Origin: Flavobacterium sp.
Lineage (GTDB): Bacteria; Bacteroidota; Bacteroidia; Flavobacteriales; Flavobacteriaceae
Direction of reading: 5' to 3'
Assembly (NCBI GenBank): GCA_018401995.1
Contig: JAGYJR010000003.1
Span: 1 to 64,000 of the forward strand
Length of the DNA: 64,000 bases
The translations under genes were made by a program, and so were the position numbers. Shown piece after piece: positions 61,526 to 64,000 of the stretch. The notes below the pieces were generated by a model, which was given only the letters and a program-made list of their open reading frames with translations, searched no databases and was not told the DNA's origin. How positions within the stretch are numbered: position 1 is the first letter of the stretch; each line of letters opens with the position of its first letter.

Positions 61526-62941
61526 TTATCCTTTTTTTAATCCCATTTTTTCTGCTTTTTCCAAAACAAAAGCTTTTGCTGCTTCGTATTCGTTTGGAAT
61601 TTCACCTTCTAAAATGGCTTCCTTTACGGCTTCTTTCAAAACACCAACTTCTCTACAGGGCTTTAAATCAAACAATTCCATGATTTCTTCACCAGTAATT
61701 GGTGGTTGAAATACACGAACACGATCTTTTTCTTCCACTTCCACAATTTTCTGTTTTACAATGTCGAAGTTTTTGTGATATTTCTGAAATTTCTTTGGAT
61801 TTTTTGTGGTAATATCAGCCTTGCATAAGGTCATTAAGCTATCAATATCTTCGCCAGCGTCAAAAACCAAACGACGAACCGCACTATCCGTTACGATTTC
61901 TTCGGAAATTACAATAGGTCGTGAACTCATCATTACCATTTTTTGCACAAATTTCATTTTGTGATTCAATGGCATGTGCAAACGTTCAAATATTTTTTTT
62001 ACCATTTTTCCACCTAAAAATTCATGTCCGTGAAAGGTCCAACCTTGTTTTTTGTTGAATCTTTTGGTTGGTGCTTTTCCAATATCGTGCAATAAAGCCG
62101 CCCAACGCAACCAAACATCATCCGTATTTGGACAAATATTATCAACGACTTCTAATGTGTGATAAAAGTTGTTTTTGTGCGTATGACCTTCAACTTCTTC
62201 TACATTGTTCAACGCAGTAAGTTCGGGTAAAATGATATCTAGTAAACCGGTTTGGTACAAATGTAAAAATCCAACCGAAGGTTTATTGGAAGCTAAAATT
62301 TTATGCAGTTCATCTACAATGCGTTCGCCTGAAATAATTTTTATTCTCTCGTTATTTCTTGAAATTGCTTCTAATGATTCCGATTCAATTTTGAAATTTA
62401 ATTGGGAAGCAAAACGAATTGCACGCATCATACGTAATGGATCATCCGAATAGGTAATATCAGGATTCAAAGGTGTTTTGATGATTTTGTTTTTCAAATC
62501 TTCTACACCATTAAAAGGATCAACTAAATCACCAAAGTTTTCAGTGTTTAATGAAAAAGCTAACGCATTTATCGTAAAATCGCGTCTTTCTTGATCGTCT
62601 TTTAACGTTCCGTTTTCCACCAATGGATTTCGGCTATCATGTGTATAAGATTCTTTTCGAGCGCCTACAAATTCCACATCAATATCATCGTAGCGCAACA
62701 TTGCTGTTCCGTAGTTTTTAAAAACTTGGACTTTTGGGTGAAAAGGAATTAGTTCAGAGACTTTTAAAGCAAGTTCAATCCCGCTACCAACGGCAACGAT
62801 ATCAATATCTTTTTTATGGTCTCGGTTTAATAAAATATCACGAACAAAACCACCAATCACATAGCTTTCCAAGTTAAGTTCTTGTGCGGCTTGTGAAATG
62901 ATTTTGAAGATGTTATGTTCTAAATGTTGTTTGTAATTCAT
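61526..62941 (-). CDS. CCA tRNA nucleotidyltransferase with HD domain
   Basis: This 471-aa enzyme adds or repairs CCA at tRNA 3' ends. The nucleotidyltransferase head shows [20 protein letters not shown], then DIVAVG, with the GG/RDxxL and DxD elements. Next come [31 protein letters not shown] and [20 protein letters not shown]. The C-terminal HD domain has [19 protein letters not shown]. The long form with HD is typical of Bacteroidota and may also have 2',3'-phosphodiesterase activity. Confidence 0.95.
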   Translation of the reverse strand: MNYKQHLEHNIFKIISQAAQELNLESYVIGGFVRDILLNRDHKKDIDIVAVGSGIELALKVSELIPFHPKVQVFKNYGTAMLRYDDIDVEFVGARKESYTHDSRNPLVENGTLKDDQERRDFTINALAFSLNTENFGDLVDPFNGVEDLKNKIIKTPLNPDITYSDDPLRMMRAIRFASQLNFKIESESLEAISRNNERIKIISGERIVDELHKILASNKPSVGFLHLYQTGLLDIILPELTALNNVEEVEGHTHKNNFYHTLEVVDNICPNTDDVWLRWAALLHDIGKAPTKRFNKKQGWTFHGHEFLGGKMVKKIFERLHMPLNHKMKFVQKMVMMSSRPIVISEEIVTDSAVRRLVFDAGEDIDSLMTLCKADITTKNPKKFQKYHKNFDIVKQKIVEVEEKDRVRVFQPPITGEEIMELFDLKPCREVGVLKEAVKEAILEGEIPNEYEAAKAFVLEKAEKMGLKKG

Positions 62942-62946
62942 GCTTT

Positions 62947-63016
62947 AATTTGAAAATTTGAAAATTATTTAATTTGAAAATTGTGATATTTTTCAAATCT
63001 CCAAATCTTCAAATTA
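62947..63016. repeat. Intergenic word repeat (TTTGAAAAT / ATTTTCAAA)
   Basis: AATTTGAAAATTTGAAAATT and AATTTGAAAATTG are followed by the opposite-sense TTTTTCAAATCTCC and AATCTTCAAATT. The inverted array fills the spacer between the CCA-enzyme and YrdC genes. Confidence 0.7.
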
Positions 63017-63583
63017 TTATTTTCTAATCACTTTTACTTGGCTGTCTAGACCTAATTTAATAATAGTAGAAGGATTTTTGCAAACTTTATCGAGGTGCAA
63101 ATTTACTACATAGTCCACACCTTTTATAATTTCTGGACTAATTTCTTTGAAAGATTTTGGTGTAAACATTCCAGAAATATTAGCCGAAGTAGAAACTAAT
63201 GGTTTTTTCATACGTTCCATTAATTTATAACAAAAAGGTTCATTTACCATTCTAACAGCCAAAGAATTGTCTTCTGAAATAAGGTTTTTGGCTACATTTT
63301 TTGGTTTATCAAGTATTAAAGTAGTTGGTTTTTCCGCAAAATCTAAGATTTGCCAAGCCACTTCTGGAATTTCATTAAACACTTGGTGCATCATACGTTC
63401 ACCGTTAACTAAAACAATCATACTTTTCGATTCAGTACGTTGTTTTAATGCGAATATTTTTTTTATTGCATCTTCATTTGTAGCATCACAACCAATTCCC
63501 CAGACGGTGTCGGTTGGGTATAAGATTATGCCACCGTTTTTAATGACTTCAAATGCGTTGTGTACTTCGGTGTTGATATCCAT
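63017..63583 (-). CDS. Sua5/YrdC/YwlC family threonylcarbamoyl-AMP synthase-like protein
   Basis: The ATG at 63583 starts MDINTEVHNAFEVIKNGG; an in-frame ATG 21 bp upstream is possible. The 188-aa product has YPTDTVWGIGCDATNEDAIK at the N-terminus, IFALKQRTESKSMIVLV, AVRMVNEPFCYKLMERM, and SANISGMFTPKSF near residue 135. These residues bind ATP, threonine and bicarbonate in the family, which makes threonylcarbamoyl-AMP for tRNA t6A37. There is no C-terminal Sua5 extension. Confidence 0.92.
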   Translation of the reverse strand: MDINTEVHNAFEVIKNGGIILYPTDTVWGIGCDATNEDAIKKIFALKQRTESKSMIVLVNGERMMHQVFNEIPEVAWQILDFAEKPTTLILDKPKNVAKNLISEDNSLAVRMVNEPFCYKLMERMKKPLVSTSANISGMFTPKSFKEISPEIIKGVDYVVNLHLDKVCKNPSTIIKLGLDSQVKVIRK

Positions 63584-63727
63584 AATTTTGCTTATTGAAT
63601 GCAAATTTATTTAAACTTATTCAAATCGTTACTTTTTTAATGAGATTATCTAAAATATTATACATTTGTTCAGACTTTTGCTGATTTAATTATGACAAAT
63701 TCCGTTAATTACTTTTAGAATTAATAA

Positions 63728-64000
63728 ATGATGAATTTTTTTAAAAGAAAATATTATAAATCATACATAACCTTACTTAAGTTTTTTTGTGCAAGTGACA
63801 CAAAAATTTCTATTTATCAATATTTGTTAAAAAATGGAGTTAAGCCAGATTTAGTTAATCCAAAGGAATTTATGGAAAAAATTTTATGGCTTAAGCTTTA
63901 TTACTACAAAGAAAGTTATGGCAATTTTGTAGATAAATATGAGGTTAGAAGTTATGTTGAAAATAAAATAGGTAAAGAATATTTAAATGATTTTTTTGGA
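63728..64000 (+). CDS. TupA-like ATP-grasp protein, partial at right edge
   Basis: From ATG 63728 (or 63731) 91 codons run to the window edge without a stop. The stretch LVNPKEFMEKILWLKLYYYK, then NFVDKYEVRSYVENKIGKEY, matches the N-terminal signature of TupA-like ATP-grasp enzymes (the NPKTFNEKIQWLKLYD and VDKYEVRKYV pattern). These attach amino acids or similar groups to polysaccharides and sit in exopolysaccharide or teichuronopeptide loci. A surface-glycan cluster may begin beyond the edge. Confidence 0.8.
   Translation, partial: MMNFFKRKYYKSYITLLKFFCASDTKISIYQYLLKNGVKPDLVNPKEFMEKILWLKLYYYKESYGNFVDKYEVRSYVENKIGKEYLNDFFG

Overview
The window is a low-GC Bacteroidota chromosome segment, almost certainly from the Flavobacteriaceae and Flavobacterium-like. 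The support is: Bacteroidota-type promoters with a TAnnTTTG -7 box in front of many genes; many short lipoproteins with a C-[SDEK] lipobox; flavobacterial families such as DUF4834, CCC-motif membrane proteins, the 2TM domain and PafA-type alkaline phosphatase; and a fragment of type III glutamine synthetase. No rRNA, tRNA, CRISPR array, prophage or transposase was seen.

Layout. 1-8.1 kb: a truncated CarboxypepD_reg-like secreted protein, a DEAD-box RNA helicase, a TRIC-family channel, RdgB, an alpha-oxoamine synthase facing a large GNAT-type acyltransferase (a plausible sulfonolipid/sphingolipid pair), an outer-membrane protein and a DUF4834 protein. 8.2-12.5 kb: a tight run of YfhO membrane protein, an overlooked 54-aa protein, an AbiEii-like nucleotidyltransferase and a GT4 glycosyltransferase. 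12.6-17.5 kb: small membrane and secreted proteins, an Smr-domain protein, and a sugar MFS transporter. 17.5-22.9 kb: a fold-back repeat element, a cysteine desulfurase, a flavin amine oxidase with a membrane-bound winged-helix regulator, and a divergent beta-propeller lipoprotein.

22.9-26.3 kb is the accessory part. Four copies of a 100-130 bp repeat separate single-gene modules on the minus strand: two intact lipoproteins and a multiply frameshifted gene. A second decayed gene lies beyond the last copy. One repeat is joined directly to the last ~100 codons of a glutamine synthetase III gene that still has its terminator. Each repeat carries a TATATTTG box pointing toward the minus-strand genes. 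This resembles a cassette array or a recombination hot spot, but no recombinase gene is present here.

26.4-64 kb is mostly core genome: paired double-OmpA proteins and a lipoprotein; purM-guaA; a LysM/periplasmic-binding fusion and OsmC; pyrG-yidC; proC; a FAS1 lipoprotein; a MORN protein-mnmA-CaCA antiporter run; a nitronate monooxygenase; a PafA-like phosphatase heading a four-gene run; lysA; sucC; a TetR-ABC1 kinase operon; a nucleoid-associated protein; a LytS/LytTR two-component operon with 2TM proteins; a CDP-alcohol phosphatidyltransferase; heme A synthase; CCA-adding enzyme; a Sua5/YrdC protein; and, at the right edge, the start of a TupA-like ATP-grasp protein.

None of these features proves a wholly new system. 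The most promising leads are the repeat-delimited module region, the truncated glutamine synthetase, the 54-aa/nucleotidyltransferase pair, the lipid-synthesis pair, and several structured intergenic elements.
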